From Astrocystis sublimbata (taxonomy: Eukaryota > Ascomycota > Sordariomycetes > Xylariales > Xylariaceae), in contig JAJNNY010000041.1 of NCBI GenBank assembly GCA_022453515.1, positions 1-64,000 on the forward strand: a stretch of DNA of 64,000 nt, read 5' to 3'. Each line of letters begins with the position of its first letter. Within the stretch, counting starts at the first letter, position 1. Below the pieces are notes generated by a model. It was not told where the DNA came from and searched no databases. It was given only the letters and a program-made list of their open reading frames with translations. This document shows positions 11,317 to 23,646 of this stretch, piece by piece. A program made the translations under genes and the position numbers.

Positions 11317-12949
11317 ATGGCGTCTACACTCCGTCTGGGCTCGTCTGCCCTGCGCTCCTCGCTCAGGGCTCCCGTGACGTCGCGGACCACCGCCTTCAAC
11401 GCTGCCCGATGCTACTCGGCCAAGACTCAGGTATGCCGCAGCTGGACTTGACTCCCAGCCGTGAATTGCATCTCCCACCCGCGAGCCAGCGTGACTGACA
11501 GCCTTGTGCTTGTGCCTACGCAGACCCTCAAGGAGCGCTTCGCCGAGCTGCTCCCGGAGAAGATTGAAGAGATCAAGGCTCTGCGAAAGTAGGCTCTCCA
11601 TATGCGCCCCGTTCTCGAGTTGCTGACCGAATGCTTACCGTCCGCCGCAGAGAGCATGGCTCCAAGGTCGTCGACAAGGTCACCCTCGACCAGGTCTACG
11701 GCGGTGCCCGAGGCATCAAGGCCCTGGTCTGGGAGGGTTCCGTCCTCGACGCCGAGGAGGGTATCCGCTTCCGTGGCAAGACCATCCCCGAGTGCCAGGA
11801 GGTTCTTCCCAAGGCCCCCGGTGGCAGCGAGCCTCTGCCCGAAGGTGCGTTGCGTCCGAGTGCTGCCGATCCGGCTTGTGGGGGTCCCCAAGCTAAACAT
11901 CTACAGGTCTCTTCTGGCTTCTCCTGACCGGCGAGGTCCCCAGTGAGCAACAGGTTCGCGCCCTGTCTGCCGAGTGGGCTGCCCGATCCGACATCCCCAA
12001 GTTCGTCGAGGAGCTCATCGACCGCTGCCCTACCGACCTCCACCCCATGGCGCAGTTCTCCCTGGCCGTCACTGCTCTCGAGCAGACCTCGTCCTTCTCC
12101 AAGGCCTATGCCAAGGGTATCAACAAGAAGGAGTACTGGGGCTACACCTTTGAGGACTCGATGGACCTCATTGCCAAGCTCCCGACCATTGCCGCTCGCA
12201 TCTACCAGAACGTCTTCAAGGGTGGCAAGGTCGCCCCTGTCCAGAAGGACAAGGACTACAGTTTCAACTTCGCCAACCAGCTCGGCTTCGGCGAGAACAA
12301 GGACTTCATTGAGCTCATGCGCCTGTACCTCACCATCCACACCGATCACGAGGGTGGCAACGTCAGCGCCCACACCACCCACCTCGTCGGCAGTGCTCTG
12401 AGCTCTCCTTTCCTGTCCCTGGCCGCTGGCCTCAACGGTCTGGCCGGTCCTCTGCACGGCCTCGCCAACCAGGAGGTGCTGAACTGGCTTACCGAGATGA
12501 AGAAGGCCATCGGTGACGACCTCAGCGACGAGAACATCAAGAACTACCTCTGGTCCACCCTCAACAGCGGACGTGTCGTGCCCGGCTACGGCCACGCCGT
12601 CCTGCGCAAGACCGACCCCCGTTACATGGCCCAGCGCACCTTCGCCCAGGAGAAGATGCCCAAGGACCCCATGTTCCAGCTCGTCAGCCAGGTGTACAAG
12701 ATCGCCCCCGGTGTCCTGACGGAGCACGGCAAGACCAAGAACCCTTACCCCAACGTCGACGCCCACTCGGGCGTTCTGCTCCAGTACTACGGTCTGACCG
12801 AGGCCAACTACTACACGGTGCTGTTCGGTGTGTCGCGTGCCATCGGTGTGCTGCCCCAGCTCATCATCGACCGTGCCGTCGGTGCCCCCATCGAGCGTCC
12901 CAAGAGTTTCTCGACCGCCAAGTGGGTCGAGATCTGCAAGAAGCTGTAA
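11317..12949 (+). CDS. cit1: Citrate synthase, mitochondrial
   Basis: Four exons: 11317-11430, 11524-11588, 11651-11844 and 11907-12949, giving 471 residues. The enzyme condenses acetyl-CoA with oxaloacetate to citrate in the mitochondrial matrix. The first ~35 residues are rich in Arg, Ser and Ala without acidic residues ([19 protein letters not shown]), as in a mitochondrial presequence, followed by CYSAKTQ near the likely cleavage site. Active-site regions are present: the histidine in [14 protein letters not shown], the histidine in [17 protein letters not shown], and the aspartate in [11 protein letters not shown]. Length and ending (WVEICKKL) fit the eukaryotic mitochondrial form; 2-methylcitrate synthase is related but less likely from these motifs. 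The next gene downstream encodes a citrate/2-oxoglutarate carrier. The long open frame on the opposite strand is a codon-bias shadow. Confidence 0.96.
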
Positions 12950-15003
12950 ATATTCCCGAACATACAATGGAGTTATAAAATTTTCAATATCGGGGCACAG
13001 GTTATGCATTATAGACGGTCTGAGGGTGGCTCCGTGTATCTGACGGGGGGCGTTGTGTTAGAGACTGTCCCACTACGATACCAAAAGCTGCGCTTGTACA
13101 TTATAATATCACGATTGTGCTTTTACGACGAGAAAGATGGCCAACATGCCTCATGCCCGGATGCACCGCTACGCGATATGCCCCTTAAATTCAAAATGAA
13201 GTTTATTGTATCAATTGGAGTTAGGTAGACAAACGCCCCTCAGTCAGTAGATTGGAGTCGACAGGATTTCATCTCAACACAAATTCAATATACTACTTAC
13301 CTCATGGGTATTATGAGACAAATGTTCCATTCTGCACAGCCGTACCCCCAAATATAACACAGGTGGTTGGCAATTAAAGCGCATTCTGCAGCCGATGACA
13401 ATGTCTCACGGTTTACCGTGACGGACTTGATGGTGCGTGGCAACGTGGGCGCAATTATGGGCGCAGTTGTGTGTGCTGTGATACCAATTAATTGAGTTGG
13501 CACGTACCTTGGCGACATGAGTTCACGTCAGGGATTGCGGAATGCGGATTGCTGATTGCTGGGGGAGGGGGGGGGATGTTTTGGGGAAAGGCCGAAATGT
13601 TGAGGGCCGATTGCGCAGCGAATGAGACGAAGTGGGATGTGAGCAGAGACAGGGCTTACTGTACTGTGCGGCCTATCGGGCTTATTATTTCCTTGGGTCT
13701 AAGTACTATCAGCAAAACAATTCGCAATTGTTGAGGAGGAGGAATTCAGCACCAGGTGATGAATGGAGAACATTTTATTGATTTTTTTTTCATTAATACT
13801 ACGACTATAACTAAGCCTAGCATCCTAGTCCTGGCATGCCTGGAATACCTAGTACGTGTAGACCGCTCGACGGCGGTCTGCCTATTAGATCAAGACCAGG
13901 CTTGGCACGAGGATGTTCATGATTTGACATTTTGACCCGTCGGCATCATCCGCATACCTTATTGTGTCTAGGTTGTACTTAGGCACTTGGGGGTATTTAG
14001 TGTAGGCATTGATTGACATTGGCATGTGTTCGGCTCATGGCCACACCCGGGGTAGGACCTCGGGACTCGGGACTGGGGCAGGTAAGATCCCCTAGAGAAA
14101 GGCACATGTTCCGAGATGGGACGAGGTTCTCTATCTCATTAGGTAGTTCTGCGTGTGCCGGTGGCTCTCTCGGTCAGGGTCGGTTTGGTGCCAGTGATCG
14201 GCCTGCGAGAATCGGGGTGCCGAGACACCAATCAGCTTCTGGACATACTGCCTCAGAGCCCGCCTGGCTCGCCTGGCAGGAGCTGGCGCAGGCATCATAA
14301 TCATACAATTGCCCATTCCGAGATAGCCCGACCCCAGCCCGTTTGGGAAATATTTCCAAGTTACTGTAATATGCAAAAAGTTACTGTAAAGAAGCTGTTG
14401 ACATGCAGACGGAAACAGCCCCAGCCGCCAGCCTAGAAAAAGACTTCTGGGGCAGATACTATGTAGGTACCCCAGGACCCTCAGCACACGGGCCTCGGGC
14501 GCTCAGCGTTTATCAAAGTCAACCGGGTTTAGCAGCCAGGGCCCGCCCACAGGTATGTACTTCCCTCCACCCAGGGTTCGCTCCACTAAGCGTGTACCTA
14601 TCCCTACTTTCCTCCGCTTTCCCTGCCCAATCTCCTGCCAGTAGTACCTAGGCCACTTAGTGTCCACCGGTACCGCGCTAGTGAAGCTCGTCTGCCGGCG
14701 ATACCCTAGCACCTGGAAGCTTGCAGGTGGGAGCTTACACCGGCTGACAGCCTATCCTACCTATCCTAGTACCTACCTACCCTACATACCCTTCAAGGTT
14801 CCATCTCAGTGAGCCTCACAATAACTTACTTAGTACAAAACAGATACCTCCTCTCTTCTGCTTACAACTCTCCCATCGCAACCAACTCCGTACCCTTCTC
14901 TCTCCGCAACGCCCCGTACAACCCTCCCCCCTCCCCTCCCCGCGACGAAGCACCCGATTGCCTTGGTCAGGCCCCCCTTCCCCAGTAAACGACGACACGA
15001 GAC
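12950..15003. other. Intergenic region, cit1 3' side and carrier promoter
   Basis: About 2 kb with no supported gene. The first part should hold the cit1 3' UTR. A cluster of CCTACCTA-type motifs lies at about 14745-14790 and a C/T-rich leader precedes the next ATG (about 14850-15000). Confidence 0.5.
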
Positions 15004-16143
15004 ATGTCCGGTGCCACCGCCAGCATGCCGCCTCCTCTGACGGAGAAGAAGCTCGAGAAGAAGCCCATCAAGTTCTCCAACTTGTTGCTCGGCGCGGGTC
15101 TCAACCTCTTCGAGGTCACCACCCTTGGCCAGCCTCTCGAGGTCGTCAAGACCACCATGGCCGCGAACCGAGGCGACGGCTTCGGTTCTGCCCTCGGTCG
15201 CGTCTGGGGTCGTGGCGGTCCTCTTGGATGTAAGCTTTGTCACCAAACACCTGACATCAGATACTTGACGCCCTCCGTTCCACCGTCGCTCGATCCATTT
15301 CCGACGCTGACCAAGCTCGCGCTCCGTAGTCTACCAGGGCCTCATTCCCTGGGCCTGGATCGAAGCGTCGACCAAGGGCGCCGTGTTGCTGTTCGTCGCC
15401 TCCGAGGCCGAGTACTATGCCCGGTCGTTCGGTGCCTCTGAGTTCTTCGGCGGCATCACTGGTGGTGTCGTGGGTGGTGTGGCCCAGGCCTACGCCACCA
15501 TGGGCTTCTGTACCTGCATGAAGACTGTCGAGATCACCCAGCACAAGATCGCGGCCGCCGGTGTCAAGCCCCCGAGCACCTTTGCCACCTTCATGGACAT
15601 CTACAAGAAGGAGGGTATTCGCGGCATCAACAAGGGTGTCAACGCCGTGGCCATCCGCCAGATGACCAACTGGGGCTCGCGCTTCGGTCTGTCGCGACTC
15701 GCCGAGCAGGGCATCCGCAAGGTCAACGGCAAGCAGAACGGCGAGCCGCTCGGCGTCGCCGAGAAGATCCTCTCTTCCGCCATCGGCGGTGGTCTCTCTG
15801 CCTGGAACCAGCCCATCGAGGTCATCCGCGTGGAAATGCAGAGCAAGAAGGAGGACCCCAACCGTCCCAAGAAGATGACGGTTGGAAACACGTTCAAGTA
15901 CATTTACCAGTCCAACGGTATCAAGGGCCTGTACCGCGGTGTTACCCCGCGTATCGGTCTTAGTGTTTGGCAAACGGTTTGCATGGTAGCCATGGGCGAT
16001 ATGTGAGTTCCTCTGCCCCATCCGCGTTCAGACTGGGCCTACTTCGTCCGTGTACTCAGGAAACTTGCTGACACATATCCTTGAACAGTGCCAAGGAGTA
16101 TGTGGAGAAGCTGACTGGGGACAAGGTCACAGCTAAGCATTAG
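15004..16143 (+). CDS. YHM2: Mitochondrial citrate/2-oxoglutarate carrier (Yhm2 type)
   Basis: Three exons: 15004-15229, 15330-16002 and 16089-16143, giving 317 residues. This mitochondrial carrier family (SLC25-like) protein resides in the inner membrane. Yeast Yhm2 exchanges citrate for 2-oxoglutarate and was first found as a mitochondrial DNA-associated protein. Recognisable family blocks are [75 protein letters not shown] and [20 protein letters not shown]. The PLEVVK and PIEVIRVE segments sit where carriers have the PxD/E signature. The C-terminus ends AKH. It lies 2.05 kb downstream of citrate synthase on the same strand, so the citrate producer and its exporter are neighbours. Confidence 0.95.
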
Positions 16144-19100
16144 ACGGCGTTTAGACGGGATCTACTTGGGCTTTTTATGAGAAGAAGGCAGACAATTTCC
16201 TTCCAGGGTATGGAGACTTTGGAATGGGTGGCTCAGCTTTGCCGATATAGAATTGCCCCCTCTTTTTAGTTACTGATTGGGACTGTTTCTTTTCTGATTT
16301 TATATCCGATGTTGGATTGGTGCCATGTGCCTACGAGTCTGTTCAGTGAGCAGAGCCGGGCTTATTGGCCTCCTTCGATGGCGCGTTACTGAGAGCCTTG
16401 GACGATCTTGCTGTGCCGTAACAGCTTAAAAGTATTTACTGCTGCCTCAGATCCAGAAGGTGGTAGGTGGGCTGGTGTGTGGGCTGGTGTGTTTAACGAC
16501 AGGTTTTATTTATAATTCATATTGAATGAAAAAAAGACATGATCTGCTTTTGGGCCAGAGCGAAACCTTCCAGCAATCCCTTGCCACTTCATACAGTGTG
16601 GTTCGAAGTAGCCACCTCCTATGCGACATGGCATTGCAGAGCCTTAAGTTTAGTAGCATGGCGTGAACATTGATCATCGGCCAGAGACAAGTAAATCCGT
16701 GGCTCCTATCCTCAATATCTACAAGGCTGTCCGACATTTGTCGACGTCCAATCTAATTCAACTTCGACGTCAGTGTTGCAGAAAGCTGTGGGTGAAAGTG
16801 ATTCGGACAATGTATGATATACCCCTCGTTATGATGCAATGAAAGTTGGGGTACGCCGCCAGGGTTATATGCCCACCACTTGGGTAATTTCTCAGAACAG
16901 AATTCATTGTTTTGTGTTTAGCGGATGTATTGTCATCGTTCTATAAGAGTGATAATATAAACCTATGTGCCGAGATGTAAACATATCCGGCTCGGGGCAT
17001 TGGGGCCCTATCTGCCGGCCCGCAGCTGTGAGTAACTGCATGCATGCATAATTCAGGTAATTCAATGTACCTAGGTGGAAGAAGCACGTAGCACTGCACA
17101 TCGTCGGATAGATTGATCGAAGTACTTGGCAGCTACTAGTGACCAGAGGTATCGAGTTACTTGCTTTCTTTGGACCCAGGCTCATTTTAAATCGATAAAG
17201 GTATAGTCATTACATGCCCAGGTAATCTTCATTAAGTTCCCAGTCTATTCGTCACATGTGGAAAGGGTATCCATGGTTGTTGTAAGTGCGGGCCGAACGC
17301 TTCCGTGACCGAGTCAATATTCAGCAAACAAGTACGAGGAGCCGACTTCATTTCTGTTTCACCTTTGTTTGTTTCCTCAACAAATACGTAACGTCGTGCT
17401 GTGGAGTTGCATCGTGGCCAGTCGGTAATACGAGTGAGCTGTTTAAGCATCTTACGACGGAAACAATAACTAAGTTTTCGCATATTGTCTTGTTGGTTAT
17501 ATATGTTGTAAAATCATAGTTACGAAGCTTGCCTTAGTTAGCTACCCCCCTTCTTACCTTGCTCTCGTGAAGCGCTACGCTGTCTCTCTCGTTGCTTGAT
17601 GTTATATGTAAATGTTGAAGTGTTGATATGAAAGCCTCCGGGACTAGAGGTTTTAGTATCGAAAATGGAATTCCCCCTATTGCCGAGTAGTGCCTAAGGC
17701 TTGCGAATGTAGAATTAAGCTAGCTCATGCTCTACTTGTGTATCCGTCGTTATTCATGTAACACTCTCGGGTCACTAACTATTCATTCATAATGATAAGA
17801 CAGCTTGTGAACAGACCTCCTGGTTGACTTAATGATGTCTGTTTTTTTTTAGCTAGTCTTAGCCACAGTAGAGTTCATGTGATATAAGCCTATAACTAAT
17901 TGGGTGAGTTACTGGCAACCCTTAATTCATTTTATAATACATTAGATACAGGAAATGGCAGGTACTAGCCTCGGAAACTTTATACGATAGAACACTTGGT
18001 CTCCTTGCTTTTGCTTTTCAAAATAACGATAACATGGGTACTCGAGTTGTACTACACTGATTTACGTTAAGATACATTGCCAAGGTATGATATCTCATAC
18101 AAGGAGACGGGTAACCGGGCTGGACCGACCTGCTTAAACTCGTATTTAACATTCGTGGCCACCCGAAATAGCAACCAAGACGGCTGTAGTTAATGCCGAC
18201 TAACCGCTTCAATTCAACCATATCCATGAAGTGCAAATTCTGCCTTGCTCCCTGTAATAGCGCAAGTTTGCGTAATTTATACGCGCCATTGGCAATCACA
18301 AAGCGTATCTACCTACATGCGGCTGTTGTTCGACAATATGAGTGCCATTCGCTACGTACTTAACAACGAAAAAACACCAACGCCTGCCGACAAAGCAGGA
18401 TATTCGGTCATATAACGCCAGCGAGCGGCCATCTTACACCCGGCCATGGATCTAACAGAGATAGAGGCGCCGAGCTACCCGAAAGGTTCAGCTATCTAGC
18501 CTATAGGAGAACCCAGGTTTTATAGAAATTAGACAGCAAGGGATATCCGTAACTAGGAGTTCTGGCTAACAGAACGAGAAGTAGTGATCCACTCAGGCAG
18601 ATCGAAGCAGAATGATTAGGTAACAGGCTACGACTACCTGATCGACCAAAACATGGCACGCCATTCGGCCGGTCGCGTTATCCTGGTAAACTGGTCTGCG
18701 GTCTGAATTCTCTGAAGTAGAGACGACCTGGGGTGTCAGGCGTTAAAGATCATAGGTCACCGAGAGGAAGGGCTCACGTACTAGGTGAGCCTACCTAGGT
18801 AAGCAACACAACAGCCATCTTGGGGCCCGACGACCTTGCAGTGGGCCTTTCGAGAGTTCCACATAACGATAAAAACAATGCAACATACGTGTTAAATGAT
18901 GCCCTAGCTACGCAGGCATCCTTAGAGACGAAGCTGCAGACTCGCAGGCGAAGAAAGGGGGAAACGCGGGCAGAGACCAGAAACCATCCCCTACCACCGC
19001 AGCAATCAAAATGAACTACAAGTCTTCCGAAGGTAGCACTAGAAATAGCTCGAGAAAGGCCTATCGACACGTTGTAGGCGATAGAGCTGGACCTCAACGT

Positions 19101-19486
19101 GACTGACCAGGGGAGCTTGTTCTCAGGCGGGAAAGATTGTATTACTATTTAGCGATTCGATCGGGCCACAGCGATTCGGCGCAGCATTATAGGAATCTCA
19201 ACTATGATAATACAGACATCCGCTGTACCGATAAACGTAAAGGCTTAGTTAGCGCAGATTATAATTACTACCTTATAATTAAATAGATGGAATTTCCTCT
19301 TGTAGATTATAAAAGAGACTGGTATAGGTGAACCAATGTTCCGGGCAATGGGAACCCACTACCCCTATCGCCTTAACGTGAAAGATGGCTGTTCTGCCGT
19401 CGCTTGTTAGCAGTTGGTTCTTATGAGCCAAATTGTTGCTAAAGCCGAGATCGAGGACTCTTGGGTATGCCATTTTTCCTTGCGTC
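16144..19486. other. Gene-poor intergenic stretch
   Basis: About 3.3 kb with only short, low-quality open frames on both strands. The base composition is more AT-rich than the genes to its left. I recognise no protein motif, RNA gene or terminal-repeat pair here. Confidence 0.45.
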
Positions 19487-20085
19487 TCACCTCATGTAGC
19501 TACGTGGCAAGCCGCCTTCCACGGGCTCAGGGTCATAGAAGCCGAATTTCTTGTACACGGACCTCCCATCTTCCGTCGACTCAAGCCACACTGAAATGAA
19601 AAGCAAATCCGCCATGTCACAGCCCCATTGCAGGATCATTCTGAGCAGACCGCGCCGTCGATAATCAGGGTCGGTGATACCGATATGCGCATCTAGGAAG
19701 GTGTTAGTCTCTAACTCCCTCCAGCCGCATTCCCCGACCCAGACGCTGTTCTACCTCTTTTCAGACTTGTCTTATAACGACAGGAAGACACACTGTCAAA
19801 AAAAGTCATCATTATCTGCAATCCTACAGGATGGATGCAGCGGTCTCAATCCTAAAAAAACAAGTAAGGTCATGTCGCCTTGTTATGGTGTGTGACCTGC
19901 GAATTGCAGGGTAATAAAAATCACTTGCAGTTATCTGCCCGGCTGGACATACCTATGGGTATATCATCATCATCTTCGCCAGGACCCGGGAAGAGGCGAC
20001 AGCTTGATATCCACTCGTTGCTATGTATGGCAGTGTGTCTATGCATGCCGCGAGGATATTTAGGCTCGTAGAGCATGTAGCGAAC
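19487..20085 (-). pseudogene. GNAT-family N-acetyltransferase fragment, possibly decayed
   Basis: Two coding blocks on the minus strand. Block A (20085-19953) reads VRYMLYEPKYPRG...HSNEWISSCRLFPG. Block B (19750-19487) reads VWVGECGWRELET, then GITDPDYRRRGLLRMIL with the RRRGLL acetyl-CoA-binding loop, then WLESTEDGRSVYKKFGF, and ends SYMR-stop. This is the layout of fungal GNAT acetyltransferases, which transfer an acetyl group from acetyl-CoA to an amine. In the same frames TAG or TAA triplets lie just upstream of block A and inside the extension of block B. They could be intron acceptors or nonsense changes. The phases I can find for one intron between A and B do not fit well, and no convincing first exon is visible. 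Either the model is incomplete or the gene is broken. Confidence 0.55.
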
Positions 20086-21027
20086 CTATTCTGCATCATT
20101 TGAGAAGTAGAAGAAGTCACTTTGCAGGTTCTTGATTTGCAGTTAACAATAAGCGAAACAAGATGTCGTTAGATAGATTCGAGGAGGCTCCCACCACAGG
20201 GGGGTAGAAGTTCACTCTATAATTAGTTGTTACACATGTTTACATTAAGTACTTGCAGATAGGAAGCCGACGCGCCGAAAAATAGACAATTGGTTCTCGT
20301 CTTCAGTTCGTGAGGGGCCATAAGGCCTCACTTATGCAGGTAGGACCAACAAGCATAAGGTGTTCCTATGGTCTCACCCAACGTGCCGAGGGAGCCGAAG
20401 GGGCCCTTCTAGCAAGGTCAATAAATAGAGTCACATCTCCCGGCCCTCGTCGAATGAATAATGAGTCATGGACTAGAGCTCAAGCGATTCCCGTTTTTCC
20501 AAGCTCTATCAGAGTAACAGCCTCGTCGCAGTAGTCGGCTCATTACGGTAGGGGCCAATGAATTTGTAAGAAATTGATAGCTGAGGAACTAAAGAAAAAG
20601 AGCGACGAGAACAGGAGGCTCTCTTTTTATATATACCTAGGTCGACATCGAAATTAGGAAGCCGATTGAAGGTGAGGGTTTTGTGATATGGTTTTGTTTG
20701 TCGATCCAACTTATATTTCCACTCTGGGGCTTTTCTTTTTGGGTCACACTGGGTGGGCTTCGGATACGTAACATAGCGCTTTAAAGCTATAGTAATTTTG
20801 TCTATGCACTTGCCCGCCGTTCTTGTGGGGGCGGTCTGATGCCATATATTTTTCTTTGTATATCTACCTACCTATGGCGGTCGGTAACCCAAGGCCTTCT
20901 ATAAATTCCGGGCAAGGTCCCTCTCGGTCTTGGGTTACAATCCCAGTAATCTCCTTGTTCTACAACATCCCAGATATCTTGCAAAATATCGACAGATAAC
21001 GTTACTGACTATCCCGCTTTGGTCACA
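20086..21027. other. Intergenic region upstream of the NTF2-like gene
   Basis: About 0.9 kb. Any missing first exon of the GNAT fragment would lie at the left side. A TATA-like TATAAATT sits at about 20900, some 130 bases upstream of the next ATG. Confidence 0.4.
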
Positions 21028-21531
21028 ATGCCCACGTCAATCGGAACACTCCCTGCTGATCTCTCCCCTCCGCTCAGCCCAAGGGAGGCTATTGCCGATG
21101 CACTATATCGATGTTTTGCTGGGCTAGATACACCTGACCAGGATCTTTGGGAGTCTGCCTTTACACAAGACGCTTGCTGCATAATGGATGATCACGAGAT
21201 CGAGGGCATCGAAGAGATCAATGTCAAAGTCTACGAGCCGACTTCTAAGCTTGATACCACCCACTTCGTCACTAACCTACGTATCCACATTGAAGGAAAC
21301 GGTACTGAAGCGAGAATGTCGGCCTCGACTCTCGCACAACATTATCGCCCAGGTACCGGACGTCAACCTAACGCACCGCGATTGTTGGCCGGTGGACCTT
21401 ACATGATTCACCTCGTCAAAGACGCAGAAGGCAGCCTATGGAGAATCAAAAGGTTTCATATGAGGCCTAAATGGGCCGAGGGTGACATCACAGTGATCAC
21501 CGGACAAGGAAGCACTCAAGACACTGCCTGA
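21028..21531 (+). CDS. NTF2/SnoaL-like fold protein, function unknown
   Basis: A single-exon frame of 167 residues starting at the first ATG after a TATA-like box. Visible features are an N-terminal helix (PREAIADALYRCFAGLD), a WESAFTQDACCIMDDHEI segment, THFVTNLRIHIEG, an LAQHYRPGTG strand-like segment and WRIKRFHMRPKWAEGD near the end. This order of helix, acidic pocket and W-x-I-x-x-x-x strand is typical of SnoaL-like/NTF2-like small enzymes or ligand-binding proteins of fungi. The particular substrate cannot be read from sequence. It stands alone, with no secondary-metabolite genes next to it. Confidence 0.75.
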   Translation: MPTSIGTLPADLSPPLSPREAIADALYRCFAGLDTPDQDLWESAFTQDACCIMDDHEIEGIEEINVKVYEPTSKLDTTHFVTNLRIHIEGNGTEARMSASTLAQHYRPGTGRQPNAPRLLAGGPYMIHLVKDAEGSLWRIKRFHMRPKWAEGDITVITGQGSTQDTA

Positions 21532-22768
21532 TAAACCATGATGAGTTAGGTTTCTTGTCTGTGGCATGTCGAGTGGCGGACTCGATAGGGATAGTCATTC
21601 GAATACTTATTCAGGTCTGCTCAAAATAGTGCGGTCTGCTCATTGATCATAGGAAGATTATAACAGCATCTAATCGCATGCTGCATTGTCTACCTGCTAC
21701 AAAACTTATTTCACAGTATACGACGACCAAGGCGTGTGATACTGTGATAATACTGTCAGTCGAGAAGGGAGAGCCTAATTTCGTGGAGTGTATGAATAGC
21801 TATTTATGTTGATGTGGTTTTTATACGGAGTGAGTCAATAATTTATCACGTAATAAGGCGTAAGGCGAAGACACTTAACCAATACCAGCAGCATGATCAG
21901 TGACATCCCACTGACGCTGGCTATCTGTTTTTCAGTGACTTGGCGCACTTTTATGCCTTGCTGGGAATAATGACAGCGTGACACCGTACTTTTGCATATA
22001 TATCAACGGCCAGTCAACCATATCGTTATTGGGTTGGCCCAGTGACAATAGATGGCTAATTCATGTCAGTAGTTGGTTGTAAAAGAGTTCAAATCCGGTC
22101 ACGTATCTTTCCGGAGTTTATTGAAGATACTAGACCAAATCGAAACATCTAATAACCCGTTACCTTGTGTGCGTACCAAAGCAGCTCGTGTGATCTATTG
22201 CGTGTGTGGTATACATGTATTAGGGTGTATGGAGTATAACATATCTTGGAAGGTTTTTCTTCCTATGTCAACAAGGGGGAAAACACTGGTGGAAGCTTGC
22301 GTAAGCTAATAGCAATCTTGATATAAAATTCCCATATTTTAATAATGTTCTTGCAGCTTATGTGGCCGCGGGGATAATGTTTGGTCCACATGACTTCCTT
22401 GTGGCCTGAAAAGATCAAAGTCTTAACTATACATTTAGGGTTGGGTTTAAACGAAGGTTCACAATAAATCATTTGATTAGACTTTCCACACAATTATGAG
22501 GAACTTTCTAATGTAATTATATAAACTATTGTATTCACGAACACAACAAACCAATCTTAGTTATTATAAGAAGAACCTACTGTGAATGCAAATACTTCAA
22601 CATATAAGGAATACACTATTGAACAGCAGTGTAATTCAATAATTAGTATTATATGGGCTTTCCCATTGCCAGCTAATTATTTAGGGGAATCTAACATCTA
22701 ACTACCTGATCACGAGGTGGCATCCACTTACAAAAGAAACAGGACAAACGAGTCTCGAATCAAGTTAT
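21532..22768. other. Intergenic AT-rich region
   Basis: About 1.2 kb between the NTF2-like gene and the convergent orphan gene. AT-rich, no supported gene. A GTTCAAATCC string at about 22086 resembles a tRNA B box, but no cloverleaf forms around it. Confidence 0.45.
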
Positions 22769-23646
22769 CTAAACACCGAAAACATATTCACACATGACTC
22801 CTTCTAGTAGCTCTTGGATCGGCAGCTTCAATTTTTCCGCCGGCGCGTCTAATGAATTCGACTTGGTTCGAGGAATAGCGCGAGTGTGTTCTTGGAATTT
22901 GAGCAGACAAAGTACCTTCTGCTCAAATTCACGGCATATGGCGTCGAGGTTCTTTCGATTTCCATCACGAACATCATGCGCACTCTCTAACCTGGAAAGG
23001 TCTCGTTGTAAGTTGTAGATTTTGTCAACAAATAACGCCAAAGCAAGCTGGACTGTGATAAGATTCGTCGTGTCCTCGCTCTCCAGCATCAAGTTCTTAT
23101 CGTCAATAACGGATGCGGCTATGTCGTCAAACTATTTATCACTCTAGAGTCAACAATTGCCTTTTATAGTAAAGAAATCGGTTCTAGAACATGGGTCTGC
23201 AGATGCCTCGGGGGCACAGTTACCTGTTAGGGTAATTCATGCCTCCAAGCCTTGCTAGAAGAGGGAATAAAAGACTCTAATGGACTGACCTCGTTGCTGT
23301 ACTGCTCGATGTCGCGGTGCATCGTGCTTAATACTTCATAATCGTCCATGCATAGCCGATAGTTCTTTGGTTGAAGCTTAGGCATGAAGGAAGCGTTGTT
23401 CCTCTTAGTACATTTCTTACAGGGCATATTGAGATTCCGTGAAAAGCTGTTCGGGAGCAAGATATTTTCCAATGCCTTGAAATGGTTGTCTGCAAAGGCG
23501 CCAAGCTCGTGATATGTGTCGAGAAAATACCAATGGACCACGAGGAGTATCAGACTTATACACACTTCATATACTAATGACCATGGGATAACCTTTTGCC
23601 AAACAATGCCTTTTTGATTGATGCTTTGACAAATAATTTTGGACAT
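22769..23646 (-). CDS. Orphan membrane-anchored, helix-rich protein
   Basis: ATG at 23646. Exon 1 is 23646-23290, the intron is 23132-23289, and exon 2 is 23131-22769 (phase 0), giving 239 residues. One hydrophobic segment around residues 23-46 (LVYEVCISLILLVVHWYFL) looks like a signal anchor or single membrane span. A CxxC pair (PCKKCTKRN) follows, and the C-terminal half is predicted helical with heptad-like spacing (KIYNLQRDLSRLESAHDV, then LDAICREFEQKVLCLL). I do not recognise the family. The intron belongs to the introner-like family described separately, which is the best reason to believe the splice. The gene sits in a gene-poor area and may be lineage-restricted. Confidence 0.6.
23132..23289 (-). 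mobile_element. Introner-like element copy A, intron of the orphan gene
   Basis: A 158-nt intron, GTCAGT to ATAG, homologous along its length to introns at 35936-36090 and 41700-41856. Shared blocks in order on the sense strand are TTATTCCCT..TTCTAGCAAG, GGAGGCATGAATTACCCTAA, GGTAACTGTGCCCCCGAG and GGCAATTGTTGACTC near the branch site. The arms 23250-23238 and 23219-23205 can pair into a hairpin. Confidence 0.85.

Noticed and set aside
11696..13009. 437-residue open frame antisense to citrate synthase
   Set aside because: It overlaps well-supported citrate synthase exons and has the Leu/Val/Gly/Asp-rich composition expected from the complement of GC-biased codons.
15257..16021. 254-residue antisense frame over the citrate carrier
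   Set aside because: Shadow of the carrier coding strand; no family motif.
22040..22105. tRNA gene around GTTCAAATCC
   Set aside because: Only a B-box-like string; no acceptor stem or anticodon arm can be formed.
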